A stretch of DNA of 64,000 nucleotides from Yersinia artesiana (GCF_902726545.1 NZ_CACVAD010000023.1:1-64000), one strand, 5' to 3'. Counted from the first letter of the stretch, positions 1-10,107 are shown. Translations and numbers: made by a program. Notes: a model not told the origin generated them from the letters alone.

Positions 1-27
1 GACGTAAATAGTTCGAAAAAAATAGAA

Positions 28-2046
28 ATGTCGACTAACCCATTTGGAGATGTAGCCTCTGAAGTTAAGATGATGGTAGATTTATATAATGCGGAAGTGG
101 TTGGAAAATATAATAATGATAAGAAGCATAAGAATGACAAGTGCGTTAAGTTGAATGATAGTATTAGCACGAGAGAAGTTTTTTGTGATGAAATTAATCG
201 TATATATGCATGTGTAAGTCATCCGCGGTTTAGCACACTAAAACCAATTCTTGATAAATTCGCTAAGCATAAAGATGTTAAGCATCATATTGGTCGCCGA
301 GATAATAGCAAATTCTTTTATCAGTTTGTTAAAAAAGAAACAGCTCCGGTTGAAGAACAAAAAAATCCAGCAAAGACCAAAGAGAATATTGATTTTTTAA
401 CAGCGGTTTCAGGTGTATCTGCATCTATTCCATCACTAGATACCAATAAGTTAACCCAAATACCAGGCAACCCCTTTGGGGATGAGCCACCAGCAGTTGC
501 TCAGTTAACAGAGCTTGATCTGTTGAAAGCGACTTATAGTGCAATGGTTGAAGCGCCATATCAAAGTAATAACTCTCATGGCAAAGGCACCAAAAAATTA
601 AAACTAACAAATGAAAATATTAGCTCTGTAGCTGAATTTTGTCGAAAGATGAATAAGATAAAAAATGATACTAATGAAACTCTCCTCAGCACTCGTTATA
701 AATTGTTATTCGATTTTTCTAAAGATGAAGAAGTCAAAAAGTTAATTGGCATAATGGAAGGTACTCCGAAGGACTTTTATGTTAAACCAACAGTAAAACT
801 CTGTAATAATGGACTGCTATTGGAAAAGATGTTAAATGAATATGTAAATATAGAAGCATCTACGCTGCGGGCTGGACATGTTAAAAAAATAAAGAATGAT
901 TTAAAAAATATAACTATCAGAGATAATATATCGATTGAATTGGAAACGAATGGTCATGTGATGATCAGAAATTTCCCTGATGATAACAGAAAAATAGCGT
1001 TGGTTCTTACCGCATTGCTGGAACAACACCAATCGAAAGGTACATTAAGTCAAAAGATAGCTGAGTTTTTAAAAATATCGCGGCTAGGGGCCTATATGCA
1101 ATTACAGTCTCTACCAGATAAGCTAAAAATACAGGTTAGCGTCAATCAGGATACGGTTGAATCGGTAAACGACAAAATAAGTCATTTAAGCGATCTAATG
1201 GATTTCATTGGCAGACATTTAAAACATATTAATACAGTACTAGTTAACTTTCCTACTAGACCCGGAGAGGGAGCCTCCCTTGCACAGTTACAGGAGTATC
1301 ATTATGCACAAATGTTGGCTTTTGATATCCATTCCTCAAATTATACAGAGCCACGGGGAAATATTATTTCAGCTAAGCGCTGGATACAAGTTAAGTTGGG
1401 TAATGTCATTGGTAGTGTTACTAAAGAAACCTATTTTGGTGGCAAGAATGACAAACCAATAGACACCATAAAAAATCTCCGTGAGATCTTAAATAGAAAT
1501 GTAAATAACCAGAATTACGAGAAAAGTGTTTTAAATGGTTTTAAATATCAAATCATTAACGAAGGACTTGAGCGTATAGAAAAACATGCTCAAAAATTAG
1601 AACATTTGGTGACCCACCACCTTGTTTCAGAGGATATGGCAAAGAACTTAACCTTCGCCCTTTGCTATTCAATTGCATCTGAATGTGTTGATCTGAAACA
1701 ACAATCGAAATCAATCAATTTTAATAAATTTAGATCTAAGGCCAAGTTTGTTGTCCCTATGGTGGCAGCACTTTCTGTGGGGGTTTTAATTGCAGGCAGT
1801 TTAAGTACCGTCTTAGCACCACTAGCCCCCATTCTTGCCATCGGAATATGCTGCTTCGGCCTCTACTATCTCATTACTAAGTGCAAACCCAAGTTAGAAA
1901 AAAGTGAGATGAGTAAACAATTTACTCTGGCTATGGAAAACTTGGTTTACCAAAAAGATTTCTTTTTAGATAGCCATGATGTGGGCTGGATGGAAGCATG
2001 GAAATATCGCAAAGAGGCCATTAAACGTGCGGATAAAGCTCTGTAA
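28..2046 (+). CDS. Unknown 672-residue protein with two NPFGD-headed repeats and a C-terminal membrane hairpin
   Basis: I do not recognise this family. The protein holds two divergent copies of a region of about 100 residues, each opening with NPFGD (residues 4-8 and 148-152). Shared landmarks include EVFCDEINRI (51-60) against AEFCRKMNKI (202-211), followed by similar Lys-rich stretches. Residues 260-570 look soluble and mostly helical. Residues 574-617 form two hydrophobic segments with a short break, a probable membrane hairpin, followed by a charged tail. There is no signal peptide. The gene is visibly more AT-rich than nrdR next to it, which suggests transfer. The frame has no stop between base 1 and the ATG at 28 and there is no good ribosome-binding site, so the true start may lie outside the window. 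A host-directed or envelope role is only a guess. Confidence 0.75.
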   Translation: MSTNPFGDVASEVKMMVDLYNAEVVGKYNNDKKHKNDKCVKLNDSISTREVFCDEINRIYACVSHPRFSTLKPILDKFAKHKDVKHHIGRRDNSKFFYQFVKKETAPVEEQKNPAKTKENIDFLTAVSGVSASIPSLDTNKLTQIPGNPFGDEPPAVAQLTELDLLKATYSAMVEAPYQSNNSHGKGTKKLKLTNENISSVAEFCRKMNKIKNDTNETLLSTRYKLLFDFSKDEEVKKLIGIMEGTPKDFYVKPTVKLCNNGLLLEKMLNEYVNIEASTLRAGHVKKIKNDLKNITIRDNISIELETNGHVMIRNFPDDNRKIALVLTALLEQHQSKGTLSQKIAEFLKISRLGAYMQLQSLPDKLKIQVSVNQDTVESVNDKISHLSDLMDFIGRHLKHINTVLVNFPTRPGEGASLAQLQEYHYAQMLAFDIHSSNYTEPRGNIISAKRWIQVKLGNVIGSVTKETYFGGKNDKPIDTIKNLREILNRNVNNQNYEKSVLNGFKYQIINEGLERIEKHAQKLEHLVTHHLVSEDMAKNLTFALCYSIASECVDLKQQSKSINFNKFRSKAKFVVPMVAALSVGVLIAGSLSTVLAPLAPILAIGICCFGLYYLITKCKPKLEKSEMSKQFTLAMENLVYQKDFFLDSHDVGWMEAWKYRKEAIKRADKAL

Positions 2047-2176
2047 TGCCCGCTGATAATCTTTCTGGAGCCCAAACGATGACATTGATACACCACACTG
2101 ACTGATCCACCCTTTGTTGTCGCGGCAGTTCGCGGTAAACTGTCGCTAAGTTTAAGTTCACCCATCAGGAAGCGCT

Positions 2177-2626
2177 ATGCATTGCCCGTTTTGTGCCGCT
2201 GTGGATACCAAAGTCATTGACTCCCGTCTGGTGAGCGATGGTTCGCAAGTGCGCCGTCGCCGCCAGTGTTTAGATTGTAATGAACGCTTTACCACTTTCG
2301 AAGTGGCTGAACTGGTGTTACCGCGCGTGATTAAAAGTGATGATGTGCGCGAGCCCTTTAATGAAGATAAATTACGCCGTGGCATGCTGAAAGCATTGGA
2401 AAAACGGCCAGTTAGCTCTGATGATGTCGAAACGGCGATCAGTCACATTAAATCGCAGTTACGCGCCACCGGCGAGCGCGAAGTGCCCACCAAAATGGTC
2501 GGTAATCTGGTGATGGAAGCACTGAAGCGCCTGGATAAAGTGGCCTATATCCGCTTTGCCTCGGTATATCGCAGTTTTGAAGATATCCGTGAATTCGGCG
2601 AAGAAATTGCCCGCTTGCAGGATTAA
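2177..2626 (+). CDS. nrdR: Transcriptional repressor NrdR
   Basis: NrdR is a zinc- and nucleotide-binding repressor of the ribonucleotide reductase operons. The 149-residue protein has an N-terminal zinc ribbon with Cys3, Cys6, Cys31 and Cys34, an Arg-rich segment (26-29), and then an ATP-cone domain over about residues 49-139. The length equals that of the E. coli protein. The ATG follows AGGAAG with normal spacing. It heads the nrdR-ribD-ribH-nusB series, as in E. coli. The 130 bases upstream separate it from the AT-rich unknown gene and show no clear operator. Confidence 0.97.
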   Translation: MHCPFCAAVDTKVIDSRLVSDGSQVRRRRQCLDCNERFTTFEVAELVLPRVIKSDDVREPFNEDKLRRGMLKALEKRPVSSDDVETAISHIKSQLRATGEREVPTKMVGNLVMEALKRLDKVAYIRFASVYRSFEDIREFGEEIARLQD

Positions 2627-2690
2627 TCAACATCGACGTCAAAGCCGTTAGCTCCCTGCTAATTGCCACAGTATAAAAGTAAGGAAAGCC

Positions 2691-3800
2691 ATGCAGCCCG
2701 ATGAATTCTATATGGCCCGTGCCTTTGAGTTGGCGCGGTTGGGGCGTTTTACCACGCCACCGAACCCTAATGTCGGGTGTGTTCTAGTGCGCGATGGCGA
2801 GATTGTCGGTGAGGGCTATCATTTGCGTGCTGGCGAACCTCATGCCGAAGTACATGCTTTACGGATGGCGGGTGAGAAAGCGCGTGGTGCGACTGCTTAT
2901 GTCACCCTTGAGCCATGCAGTCACCATGGGCGTACGCCGCCATGTGCTGATGCTTTGCTTGCTGCTGGCGTCAAACGTGTGGTCGCTGCGATGCAAGACC
3001 CTAATCCGCAAGTTGCCGGGCGCGGACTATATAAATTAAAACAGGCTGGGGTTGAAGTTGACCACGGTTTGATGCTGGCGGAAGCCGAAGCGGTTAATCT
3101 CGGTTTCTTGAAGCGGATGCGTACCGGTTTTCCTTATCTGCAATTGAAAATGGCTGCTTCACTGGATGGCCGCACCGCAATGGCCTCGGGTGAAAGCCAG
3201 TGGATTACCTCACCACAAGCGCGTCAGGATGTGCAACGTTTTCGGGCGCAAAGCTCTGCTATCCTTAGCACCAGTGCCACCGTATTGGCTGATGATCCTT
3301 CACTGACTGTACGCTGGCAGGAGTTAGATACACAAACCCAAGCGCTATATCCGCAAGATACGCTGCGTCAACCGGTTCGAGTTATTGTTGATAGCCAGAA
3401 CCGCGTGACGCCACAGCATAAAGTCATACAGCAAGACGGCCCGTGTTGGTTAGCTCGAGTTGAGGCAGATGAGCAGTCATGGCCAAATAATGTCGAGCAA
3501 TTGTTGCTACCACGTCATGGTAATGGGGTGGATTTAGTCTTATTAATGATGCAATTAGGTAAGCGGCAAATTAATTCTGTTTGGGTTGAGGCCGGCCCAC
3601 AATTTGCCGGCGCGTTATTGCAGGCGGGTGTGGTTGATGAGCTAATTCTGTATATTGCACCAAAATTGTTAGGCAGTGATGCTCGTGGATTATGTCAGTT
3701 GGCTGGGTTAACCCTCCTAAGGGATGCCCCTGAGTTTGACTTTGCAGATGTCCGTCAGGTGGGCCCAGACTTGCGACTGCGCTTGAAACCGAAGTATTAA
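2691..3800 (+). CDS. ribD: Bifunctional riboflavin deaminase/reductase RibD
   Basis: RibD catalyses two successive steps of riboflavin synthesis: deamination of the pyrimidine intermediate and NADPH-dependent reduction of its ribose side chain. The N-terminal deaminase domain (about 1-145) shows the zinc-site motif HAE (51-53) and Cys76 and Cys85 in PCSHHGRTPPC. The C-terminal reductase domain (about 150-369) starts near FPYLQLKMAASLDGR. Length (369) fits the family. The start is preceded by AAGGAAAG. It lies 64 bases after nrdR and upstream of ribH. Confidence 0.97.
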   Translation: MQPDEFYMARAFELARLGRFTTPPNPNVGCVLVRDGEIVGEGYHLRAGEPHAEVHALRMAGEKARGATAYVTLEPCSHHGRTPPCADALLAAGVKRVVAAMQDPNPQVAGRGLYKLKQAGVEVDHGLMLAEAEAVNLGFLKRMRTGFPYLQLKMAASLDGRTAMASGESQWITSPQARQDVQRFRAQSSAILSTSATVLADDPSLTVRWQELDTQTQALYPQDTLRQPVRVIVDSQNRVTPQHKVIQQDGPCWLARVEADEQSWPNNVEQLLLPRHGNGVDLVLLMMQLGKRQINSVWVEAGPQFAGALLQAGVVDELILYIAPKLLGSDARGLCQLAGLTLLRDAPEFDFADVRQVGPDLRLRLKPKY

Positions 3801-3934
3801 TGAAATTATCTGGCAGGGATTACCTCTGCTAATCATAGTCTTGCCAGTGTTTTACAAATGCGCAGGGGCAGGGCGTGAAAGAATATGATAGAATCCGCCC
3901 CCCTGCGGGGTATGAACCCATATTGAGGAAAGCT

Positions 3935-4405
3935 ATGAACGTTATCGAAGGTGTTGTTGCTACTCCTAATGCCCGCGTGGCGATTGCGATTGCGCGTTTT
4001 AACAACTTTATCAACGACAGCCTGCTGGAAGGTGCCATCGATGCCCTCAAGCGCATTGGCCAGGTAGCGGATGACAACATCACTGTTGTTTGGGTTCCCG
4101 GTGCTTATGAATTGCCGCTGGTTGCTAATGTGTTAGCAAAAACAAATCGTTACGATGCGGTAATTGCGCTGGGTACGGTTATCCGTGGGGGCACTGCGCA
4201 CTTTGAATATGTTGCTGGTGAAGCGAGTTCTGGTTTATCAAGTGTCGCGATGAACAGCGATATTCCGGTGGCTTTCGGTGTGCTGACCACAGAAAGTATT
4301 GAGCAGGCAATTGAGCGTGCCGGTACTAAAGCAGGTAATAAAGGTGCAGAAGCTGCCCTGACCGCGCTTGAAATGATTAATGTAATCAAAGCTATTAAAG
4401 GCTGA
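3935..4405 (+). CDS. ribH: 6,7-dimethyl-8-ribityllumazine synthase
   Basis: Lumazine synthase condenses the pyrimidine made by the RibD pathway with dihydroxybutanone phosphate, the penultimate step of riboflavin synthesis. The frame is open from 3875, but the ATG at 3935 follows GAGGAA at 3925-3930 and gives 156 residues starting [11 protein letters not shown], matching the E. coli protein called RibE or RibH in length and N-terminus. Family signatures include VPGAYELPL and [14 protein letters not shown]. It sits between ribD and nusB. Confidence 0.97.
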   Translation: MNVIEGVVATPNARVAIAIARFNNFINDSLLEGAIDALKRIGQVADDNITVVWVPGAYELPLVANVLAKTNRYDAVIALGTVIRGGTAHFEYVAGEASSGLSSVAMNSDIPVAFGVLTTESIEQAIERAGTKAGNKGAEAALTALEMINVIKAIKG

Positions 4406-4430
4406 ATTTAGTTAAGTTAAGGGGAATTCC

Positions 4431-4847
4431 GTGAAACCTGCTGCTCGTCGCCGCGCTCGTGAGTGCGCTGTTCAAGCGCTCTATTCTTGGCAGTTGTCTA
4501 AAAACGACATCGCTGATGTTGAATTACAGTTCCTGTCTGAGCAGGATGTCAAAGATGTGGACATCGCCTATTTTCGCGAATTGCTGTCTGGGGTTGCCGT
4601 TAACGCTGCATCTCTGGATGCGCTAATGGCGCCTGTTCTTTCTCGCCAGCTCGAAGAATTAGGTCAGGTTGAAAGAGCGGTTCTGCGTATTGCGCTGTTT
4701 GAACTGAGCAAACGTGATGATGTCCCTTATAAAGTGGCGATCAATGAAGCGATCGAGCTTGCCAAAACGTTCGGTGCTGCTGATAGCCATAAGTTTGTCA
4801 ACGGGGTGCTGGATAAGGTTGCTCCGACGGTACGTAAGCGAAAGTAG
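4431..4847 (+). CDS. nusB: Transcription antitermination factor NusB
   Basis: NusB binds boxA RNA together with S10 (NusE) and acts in rRNA antitermination. The 138-residue all-helical protein has the Arg-rich start [19 protein letters not shown] and the C-terminal [10 protein letters not shown] motif. The start codon is GTG, preceded by AAGGGGAA. It begins 25 bases after ribH and is followed by a strong hairpin terminator, so it probably ends the nrdR-rib-nus transcript. Confidence 0.97.
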   Translation: MKPAARRRARECAVQALYSWQLSKNDIADVELQFLSEQDVKDVDIAYFRELLSGVAVNAASLDALMAPVLSRQLEELGQVERAVLRIALFELSKRDDVPYKVAINEAIELAKTFGAADSHKFVNGVLDKVAPTVRKRK

Positions 4848-4872
4848 TTAGTTGCATTAACGACTTGAATTG

Positions 4873-4895
4873 AGGCCGGTTTCCGGCCTTAATTT
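4873..4895 (+). terminator. Intrinsic terminator after nusB
   Basis: Perfect stem AGGCCGG-TTT-CCGGCCT followed by TTAATTTA, 25 bases after the nusB stop. It lies before thiL, so thiL may depend on readthrough or its own promoter. Confidence 0.75.
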
Positions 4896-4926
4896 ATTGA
4901 TCAGTTAACATTTCTGGAATTGCATT

Positions 4927-5916
4927 ATGGCATGTGGCGAATTTGACCTCATTGCCCGCTACTTTGACCGGTTTAGAAGTAATCGCCGGGATGTAGAACT
5001 GGGTATTGGAGACGACTGCGCACTTCTTACAGTGGCAGAGAAACAGCTGTTGGCCATCAGTACAGATACACTGGTGTCTGGTGTTCATTTCCTTCCGGAT
5101 ATCGATCCGGCCGATCTCGGATACAAGTCTTTAGCGGTAAACCTTAGCGATTTAGCGGCTATGGGAGCCGATCCCGCCTGGTTATCTCTTGCGCTGACCC
5201 TTCCTGATGTCAATGAGGACTGGCTGCAATCATTCAGTGATAGCTTGTTTGATCAGCTTAATTATTATGGTATGCAATTGATTGGTGGTGACACCACTCG
5301 TGGGCCATTGAGTCTGACGTTAACCATCCAAGGTTTAGTCCCTGAGGGGCGAGCATTGAAGCGCGCTGGCGCTCGGGTTGGTGACTGGATTTATGTGACC
5401 GGTACCTTGGGTGACAGTGCCGCTGGTTTGGCAATTTTGCAAAATGAGCTGCGGGTTGATGACGAGGCCGACAGAGCCGCGCTCATTCACCGCCATTTGC
5501 GGCCACAACCCCGAGTCTTACAGGGGCAGGCTTTGCGCGATCTTGCCAGCTCGGCCATTGATATCTCCGATGGCTTGATTTCTGACTTGCAACATATCCT
5601 CAAAGCCAGTGGTTGCGGTGCTCGCATTGAGTTAGATGCTTTGCCCTATTCTGATGCACTGAAAAATCAGGTGGATGCGGAACAAGCTCTGCGCTGGGCG
5701 TTGAGCGGTGGTGAAGACTATGAACTGTGCTTTACCGTGCCAGAAATAAACCGTGGTGCGCTAAAAGTTGCATTGAGTCACACCGGGGCCGCCTACACTT
5801 GTATCGGGCAGATTGGCCCACAATCGGAAGGGGTTAAATTCTTCCGTGAAGGTCAGGCAGTTGAGATGAATCTGCGTGGCTTCGACCATTTCTCAGTAGG
5901 TAAAGCGCATGGATGA
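4927..5916 (+). CDS. thiL: Thiamine-monophosphate kinase
   Basis: ThiL phosphorylates thiamine monophosphate with ATP to give thiamine pyrophosphate. The 329-residue protein starts [13 protein letters not shown] as in E. coli and has the family's acidic metal/ATP motifs: GIGDDCALL near residue 27, [10 protein letters not shown] near 73, GGDTTRG near 120 and [10 protein letters not shown] near 213. Its 3' end overlaps pgpA by 8 bases, implying translational coupling. Confidence 0.96.
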   Translation: MACGEFDLIARYFDRFRSNRRDVELGIGDDCALLTVAEKQLLAISTDTLVSGVHFLPDIDPADLGYKSLAVNLSDLAAMGADPAWLSLALTLPDVNEDWLQSFSDSLFDQLNYYGMQLIGGDTTRGPLSLTLTIQGLVPEGRALKRAGARVGDWIYVTGTLGDSAAGLAILQNELRVDDEADRAALIHRHLRPQPRVLQGQALRDLASSAIDISDGLISDLQHILKASGCGARIELDALPYSDALKNQVDAEQALRWALSGGEDYELCFTVPEINRGALKVALSHTGAAYTCIGQIGPQSEGVKFFREGQAVEMNLRGFDHFSVGKAHG

Positions 5917-6406
5917 AGCCAAACGTCGTCTGCGGTTATCTAATCCGTGGCACTTGTTGGCAACGGGTTTTGGCAGCGGATTATCGCCGTGGGCACCAGG
6001 TACCATGGGATCAATTGCTGCCATTCCTTTCTGGCTGTTATTGATTCAGTTGCCTTGGCAACTGTACTCCCTCGCGGTGATGTTTAGCATTTGTATTGGT
6101 GTTTATATTTGCCATCGCACCGCCAAAGATATGCAAGTTCATGACCACGGTAGTATCGTGTGGGATGAATTTGTCGGGATGTGGATTACCTTGATGGCAT
6201 TGCCGGTCAATGATTGGCAATGGATAGTCGCTGGTTTTGTGGCATTTCGTATTTTTGATATCTGGAAACCTTGGCCGATTCGCTGGTTTGATCGTAATGT
6301 TCACGGCGGCATGGGGATCATGGTGGATGACATTATCGCAGGGGTGGTTGCGGCGGCAATTATTTTTGTTGTGGGGCATTACTGGCCAGCAGATCTGTTC
6401 TACTGA
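5909..6406 (+). CDS. pgpA: Phosphatidylglycerophosphatase A
   Basis: PgpA dephosphorylates phosphatidylglycerophosphate in the inner membrane to give phosphatidylglycerol. The 165-residue protein carries the family motifs [13 protein letters not shown] (about 23-35), [15 protein letters not shown] (about 74-88) and a [10 protein letters not shown] segment, with several hydrophobic helices. It overlaps thiL by 8 bases. Its stop codon touches the first bases of an ERIC repeat. In E. coli yajO follows; here there is only a repeat cluster. Confidence 0.96.
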   Translation: MDEAKRRLRLSNPWHLLATGFGSGLSPWAPGTMGSIAAIPFWLLLIQLPWQLYSLAVMFSICIGVYICHRTAKDMQVHDHGSIVWDEFVGMWITLMALPVNDWQWIVAGFVAFRIFDIWKPWPIRWFDRNVHGGMGIMVDDIIAGVVAAAIIFVVGHYWPADLFY

Positions 6407-6605
6407 TACCCGTCATCTTTCAAGTTACAGGTGTGTTGGCTACGCTTAATAACCCGAATCACTTACTTATGTAAGCTCATCGGGATTAATGAGCCTCATC
6501 CCTGAGGCTCACCCTGCGGGCAGCATAAATGCTGTTCAAATCGGTTCCCGACCGATTTGTATCTCGCTTGCCGCCTTCCTGTACCTTGAAATCTATAGGG
6601 TATAT
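6406..6605 (-). repeat. ERIC-family repeat with an internal insertion of about 70 bp
   Basis: Both ends match the Yersinia form of ERIC, a transcribed intergenic palindromic repeat. The outer ends read ATACCC...GGGTATAT, with the ACTTATGTAAGCTCATCGGG core in reverse orientation. Between CGGGATTA (ending 6488) and TCTCGCTTG (from 6562) lies an insert of about 70 bases. The insert holds two perfect hairpins: GAGCCTCA/TGAGGCTC, and a 9-bp stem CAAATCGGT/ACCGATTTG. Without it the element would be close to the usual 127 bp. It fills most of the gap between pgpA and dxs, which are convergent. Confidence 0.85.
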
Positions 6606-6735
6606 GTGTGGTTATCTTTCAAAGTGCAGGTAAAAGCCGAACCAAGGGAAACGCTCCGTTCGGGTCGTAGCGGCGAAAGCCGCCGGAGCGCCCGTAGGAG
6701 TGGTCGCCCTTGGCTCACGGTGTTATCTGTCTGAG
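6606..6735. repeat. Long imperfect palindrome beside the ERIC element
   Basis: Nested inverted repeats: GAACCAAGGG (6639-6648) with CCCTTGGCTC (6707-6716), CGCTCCG (6652-6658) with CGGAGCG (6684-6690), and an apex GCGGC-GAAA-GCCGC (6670-6683). The preceding bases 6612-6632 resemble an ERIC terminus (ATCTTTCAAAGTGCAGGT), so this may be a second, chimeric element. It could help end transcription of the convergent pgpA and dxs, but has no clear U-tract. Confidence 0.6.
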
Positions 6736-8595
6736 TTACTCCAACCATGCTTCAATCTGGCGCTGTATTCCCGCAGCATCCAAACCAAGCTCAGCGCGCA
6801 TTTCATCTTGTTCACCTTGTGGAACAAAATGGTCTGGTAAACCGAGATTCAATACTGGCACTAACTGGCGTTTTGCCATCAGCAGCTCATTCACACCACT
6901 GCCCGCGCCGCCCATAATGGCGTTTTCTTCTACGGTAACCAGTATCTCGTGGCTGGCAGCCAGTTCCAGCACTAACTCTTCATCCAATGGTTTAACGAAA
7001 CGCATATCAACCAGTGTGGCATTCAGATTGTCAGCTACGATTTGCGCCTGAGCGAGCAATGTTCCAAAGCACAGAATAGCAATCTTTTCACCTTCGCGAC
7101 GCACGATCCCTTTACCAATCGGCATTATTGCCAATGGCTCAAGCACAGCACCAGTACCATTGCCACGCGGGTAGCGTACTGCTGCTGGCCCGTTGTGGTG
7201 ATAACCGGTGTGCAGCATCTGACGACACTCGTTTTCATCACTTGGGGTCATGATCACCATGTTAGGGATGCAACGCATAAATGATAGATCGAATGCGCCC
7301 TGATGAGTTTGCCCATCAGCACCCACCAAACCGCCTCGGTCAATGGCGAATAGTACCGGCAGATTCTGGATGGCAACATCGTGGATCAACTGGTCATAAG
7401 CTCGTTGCAGGAAAGTGGAGTAGATAGCCACAATAGGTTTATAGCCACCAATTGCCAGACCAGCAGCAAAGGTCACCGCATGCTGCTCGGCTATCGCCAC
7501 ATCAAAATACTGTTGTGGATATTCACGCGAGAAGCGCACCATCCCTGAGCCTTCACGCATTGCTGGCGTTACGGCCATTAACTGGCTGTCTTTGGCGGCG
7601 GTTTCACATAACCATTCACCAAAAATCTTGGAGTAGGTGGGTATATTGCCTTGGCTTTTTGGCAGTGTGCCGGAGGCCGGATCAAATTTGGGTACTGCGT
7701 GCCAGCCGATGGGATCTTTTTCAGCCGGTGCATAGCCTTTACCCTTTTTGGTCATGATATGCAGCAGTTGTGGGCCTTTCAGGCTGCGCATATTTTTCAA
7801 TGTTTGCGTCAGCGCTTGCACGTCGTGACCATCAACCGGGCCGATATAATTAAAGCCTAACTCTTCAAATAAGGTACTGGGTACCACCATGCCTTTCAGA
7901 TGTTCTTCGGTACGTTTCAGCAAGTCTTTAATCGGCGGTAAACCCGAAAATGCTTTTTTGCCACCTTCACGCAGACTGGCGTAGAGTTTGCCAGATAATA
8001 ACTGCGCCAAATGGTTATTCAGGCCGCCTACGTTTTCGGAAATAGACATTTCGTTATCGTTAAGAATAACCAGCATGTCTGAGTGAATATCGCCTGCATG
8101 ATTCATGGCTTCAAAAGCCATACCTGCGGTGATAGCACCATCACCAATCACACACACGGTACGCCGCCCTTTACCTTCACGCTCCGCAGCTACCGCCATG
8201 CCTAAGCCAGCACTGATGGATGTTGAGGAGTGACCGACAGAAAGGACGTCATATTCACTTTCGCCACGCCAAGGGAAAGGATGCAAACCATCTTTTTGGC
8301 GAATAGTCCCTATTTGTTCGCGGCGACCCGTCAATATTTTGTGCGGATAAGCCTGATGGCCGACGTCCCACACCAAACTATCAAACGGCGTGTTGTAGAC
8401 GTAATGCAACGCGACAGTCAGCTCAACGACACCCAATCCAGAGGCAAAATGCCCACTGGATCGGCTGACAGAGGCAAGCAAATACTGCCGCAGTTCATCA
8501 CATAACTTCGGCAGACTTTCTTTCGGCAACATGCGCAGTTCTTCGGGATTTTCTGCAAGTGCCAATGTCGGGTATTTGGCTATATCAAGACTCAT
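6736..8595 (-). CDS. dxs: 1-deoxy-D-xylulose-5-phosphate synthase
   Basis: DXS condenses pyruvate and glyceraldehyde 3-phosphate with thiamine pyrophosphate, the entry step of the MEP isoprenoid pathway, and also feeds thiamine and pyridoxal synthesis. The 619-residue protein has the TPP motif [18 protein letters not shown] near residue 152 with LNDNEMSIS after it, and a transketolase-like central domain with [13 protein letters not shown] near 369. Length equals that of E. coli. It is the last gene of xseB-ispA-dxs, 53 bases after ispA. Confidence 0.97.
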   Translation of the reverse strand: MSLDIAKYPTLALAENPEELRMLPKESLPKLCDELRQYLLASVSRSSGHFASGLGVVELTVALHYVYNTPFDSLVWDVGHQAYPHKILTGRREQIGTIRQKDGLHPFPWRGESEYDVLSVGHSSTSISAGLGMAVAAEREGKGRRTVCVIGDGAITAGMAFEAMNHAGDIHSDMLVILNDNEMSISENVGGLNNHLAQLLSGKLYASLREGGKKAFSGLPPIKDLLKRTEEHLKGMVVPSTLFEELGFNYIGPVDGHDVQALTQTLKNMRSLKGPQLLHIMTKKGKGYAPAEKDPIGWHAVPKFDPASGTLPKSQGNIPTYSKIFGEWLCETAAKDSQLMAVTPAMREGSGMVRFSREYPQQYFDVAIAEQHAVTFAAGLAIGGYKPIVAIYSTFLQRAYDQLIHDVAIQNLPVLFAIDRGGLVGADGQTHQGAFDLSFMRCIPNMVIMTPSDENECRQMLHTGYHHNGPAAVRYPRGNGTGAVLEPLAIMPIGKGIVRREGEKIAILCFGTLLAQAQIVADNLNATLVDMRFVKPLDEELVLELAASHEILVTVEENAIMGGAGSGVNELLMAKRQLVPVLNLGLPDHFVPQGEQDEMRAELGLDAAGIQRQIEAWLE

Positions 8596-8648
8596 TCGAT
8601 GCTCATATCAAAAGGTTAAGTAGGCATTGACTTACTGCCAGCATATTT

Positions 8649-9569
8649 CTAATTATCACGCTCAATAATAAAGCAGGCTAACGCCTGTAGTGGCGCTGTG
8701 TTATAGGATTGCGCCGACAGCGCATTCAGGGCGCTAAGTGCCTCCTGATAAAGATCAATGGCTTTGGCTTTGGCGCAATCTAACCCCAGAAGGGCCGGAT
8801 AAGTGCTTTTCCCGTGTTGCTGATCAGAACCTTGGCGTTTACCAATTGTAGCTGTATCGCCGATAACGTCTAAAATATCGTCCTGTACCTGAAAGGCCAG
8901 ACCGATTGCATTTGCATAACGGTCAAGTAAGGGTAGAGCTTCGCGCCCAGGGGTGCCAGCAGCCAATGCACCGAGACGAACGGCGGCACGAATGAGTGCT
9001 CCGGTTTTATGACGGTGAATCTTCTCAAGATCATCCAGTGTTATCTGACGGGCTTCTGCTTCCAGGTCCAATGCCTGACCGCCGCACATACCGGCAACAC
9101 CGCTGGCATGGGCTAATTCGGCAATCATCGACAGCCGATCTTTATCAGCCACATCCGGCATCGGCGCTTCTGCCAGAATAGAAAATGCCAGCGTTTGCAG
9201 GGCGTCTCCGGCCAGAATGGCATTGGCTTCACCAAACTTCACATGGCAAGTCGGTTGCCCACGGCGCAAATCATCGTCATCCATCGCCGGCAAATCATCA
9301 TGAATTAATGAATAAGCATGGATGCATTCAATTGCCGCCGCTGGGGCATCCAGATTGGTCAGTGACAGACCGAACATTTGGCCGGTGGCGTAAACCAGAT
9401 AAGGGCGCAGCCGCTTACCACCCAGCACAGCGCCATAGCGCATTGCCTCTACCAAATCACTATTGCCAAAAGGAAGGGGCGCAATGAAATCCAACAGAGC
9501 CTGATTGACTCGCTGCTGGTGTGCGGCAAGCTGTTGATTAAAATCAACAGAGGAGGAGGTGTTAGACAT
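8649..9569 (-). CDS. ispA: Farnesyl diphosphate synthase (geranyltranstransferase)
   Basis: IspA builds geranyl and farnesyl diphosphate from IPP and DMAPP. The first Asp-rich motif DDLPAMDDDD is at residues 91-100 and the second, DDILD, lies in FQVQDDILDVIGD. The frame is open to an ATG at 9623, but the ATG at 9569 gives 306 residues (family about 300), starts 4 bases after the xseB stop, and follows a good Shine-Dalgarno-like stretch; the longer form would overlap xseB by about 50 bases. Central gene of xseB-ispA-dxs. Confidence 0.95.
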   Translation of the reverse strand: MSNTSSSVDFNQQLAAHQQRVNQALLDFIAPLPFGNSDLVEAMRYGAVLGGKRLRPYLVYATGQMFGLSLTNLDAPAAAIECIHAYSLIHDDLPAMDDDDLRRGQPTCHVKFGEANAILAGDALQTLAFSILAEAPMPDVADKDRLSMIAELAHASGVAGMCGGQALDLEAEARQITLDDLEKIHRHKTGALIRAAVRLGALAAGTPGREALPLLDRYANAIGLAFQVQDDILDVIGDTATIGKRQGSDQQHGKSTYPALLGLDCAKAKAIDLYQEALSALNALSAQSYNTAPLQALACFIIERDN

Positions 9570-9573
9570 TAGA

Positions 9574-9828
9574 CTACTCAGCATCTGGGGTGAAAGGGGC
9601 GAGTGGCGCATCAACATCATCACTCAGGAGAACCTGAACGCGCTGTTCGGCTTGCAATAATGTCTGCTGGCCAAGACGCGCTAATTGTACGCCTCGCTCA
9701 AACTCATTTAACGCTTCTTCCAGCGGAAGTTCGCCAGACTCCAGGCGAGTAACGATTTGTTCCAGTTCGCTGAGCGATGTCTCAAAACTGGCGGCTTTGG
9801 TTTCAGGTGATGCGGCTTTTTTCGGCAT
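9574..9828 (-). CDS. xseB: Exodeoxyribonuclease VII small subunit
   Basis: XseB is the small subunit of exonuclease VII, a single-strand-specific nuclease made with XseA, which is encoded elsewhere. The 84-residue helical protein contains the family core [20 protein letters not shown] followed by [14 protein letters not shown]. It is the first gene of the xseB-ispA-dxs operon and diverges from thiI. The intergenic space of about 280 bases should hold both promoters; none was assigned firmly. Confidence 0.95.
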   Translation of the reverse strand: MPKKAASPETKAASFETSLSELEQIVTRLESGELPLEEALNEFERGVQLARLGQQTLLQAEQRVQVLLSDDVDAPLAPFTPDAE

Positions 9829-10107
9829 AGTTTTTATTCGACTCGATATTTTTTATGAAACGTAACCTTGATGGCGCGTAACGTCTTTTTTCTGCTTACA
9901 GAGAGCAACTCTTCAGGTCAAAAGCTTATTACCGGCTATTCTAGCGGATAATGAAGGGGAAATCGTGACGTTTAAGTCCGGTTTTTAGTACGCAGCCACG
10001 TATCATATAGTGATATACTCCACGGCTTGCATGTTTTCGCTGACGCCTTTGACTGTTGCTATCAATAGCGACGCCATCACTCCATAACCAGACAACTAAA
10101 GACCGCC

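Noticed and set aside
4848..4926. TPP riboswitch before thiL
   Set aside because: Only a terminator hairpin is present; no TPP aptamer motifs. An FMN riboswitch before ribD or ribH was also looked for and not seen.
6489..6734. 81-codon frame between pgpA and dxs
   Set aside because: Runs through the ERIC insert and palindromic repeats; it is repeat DNA, not a gene.
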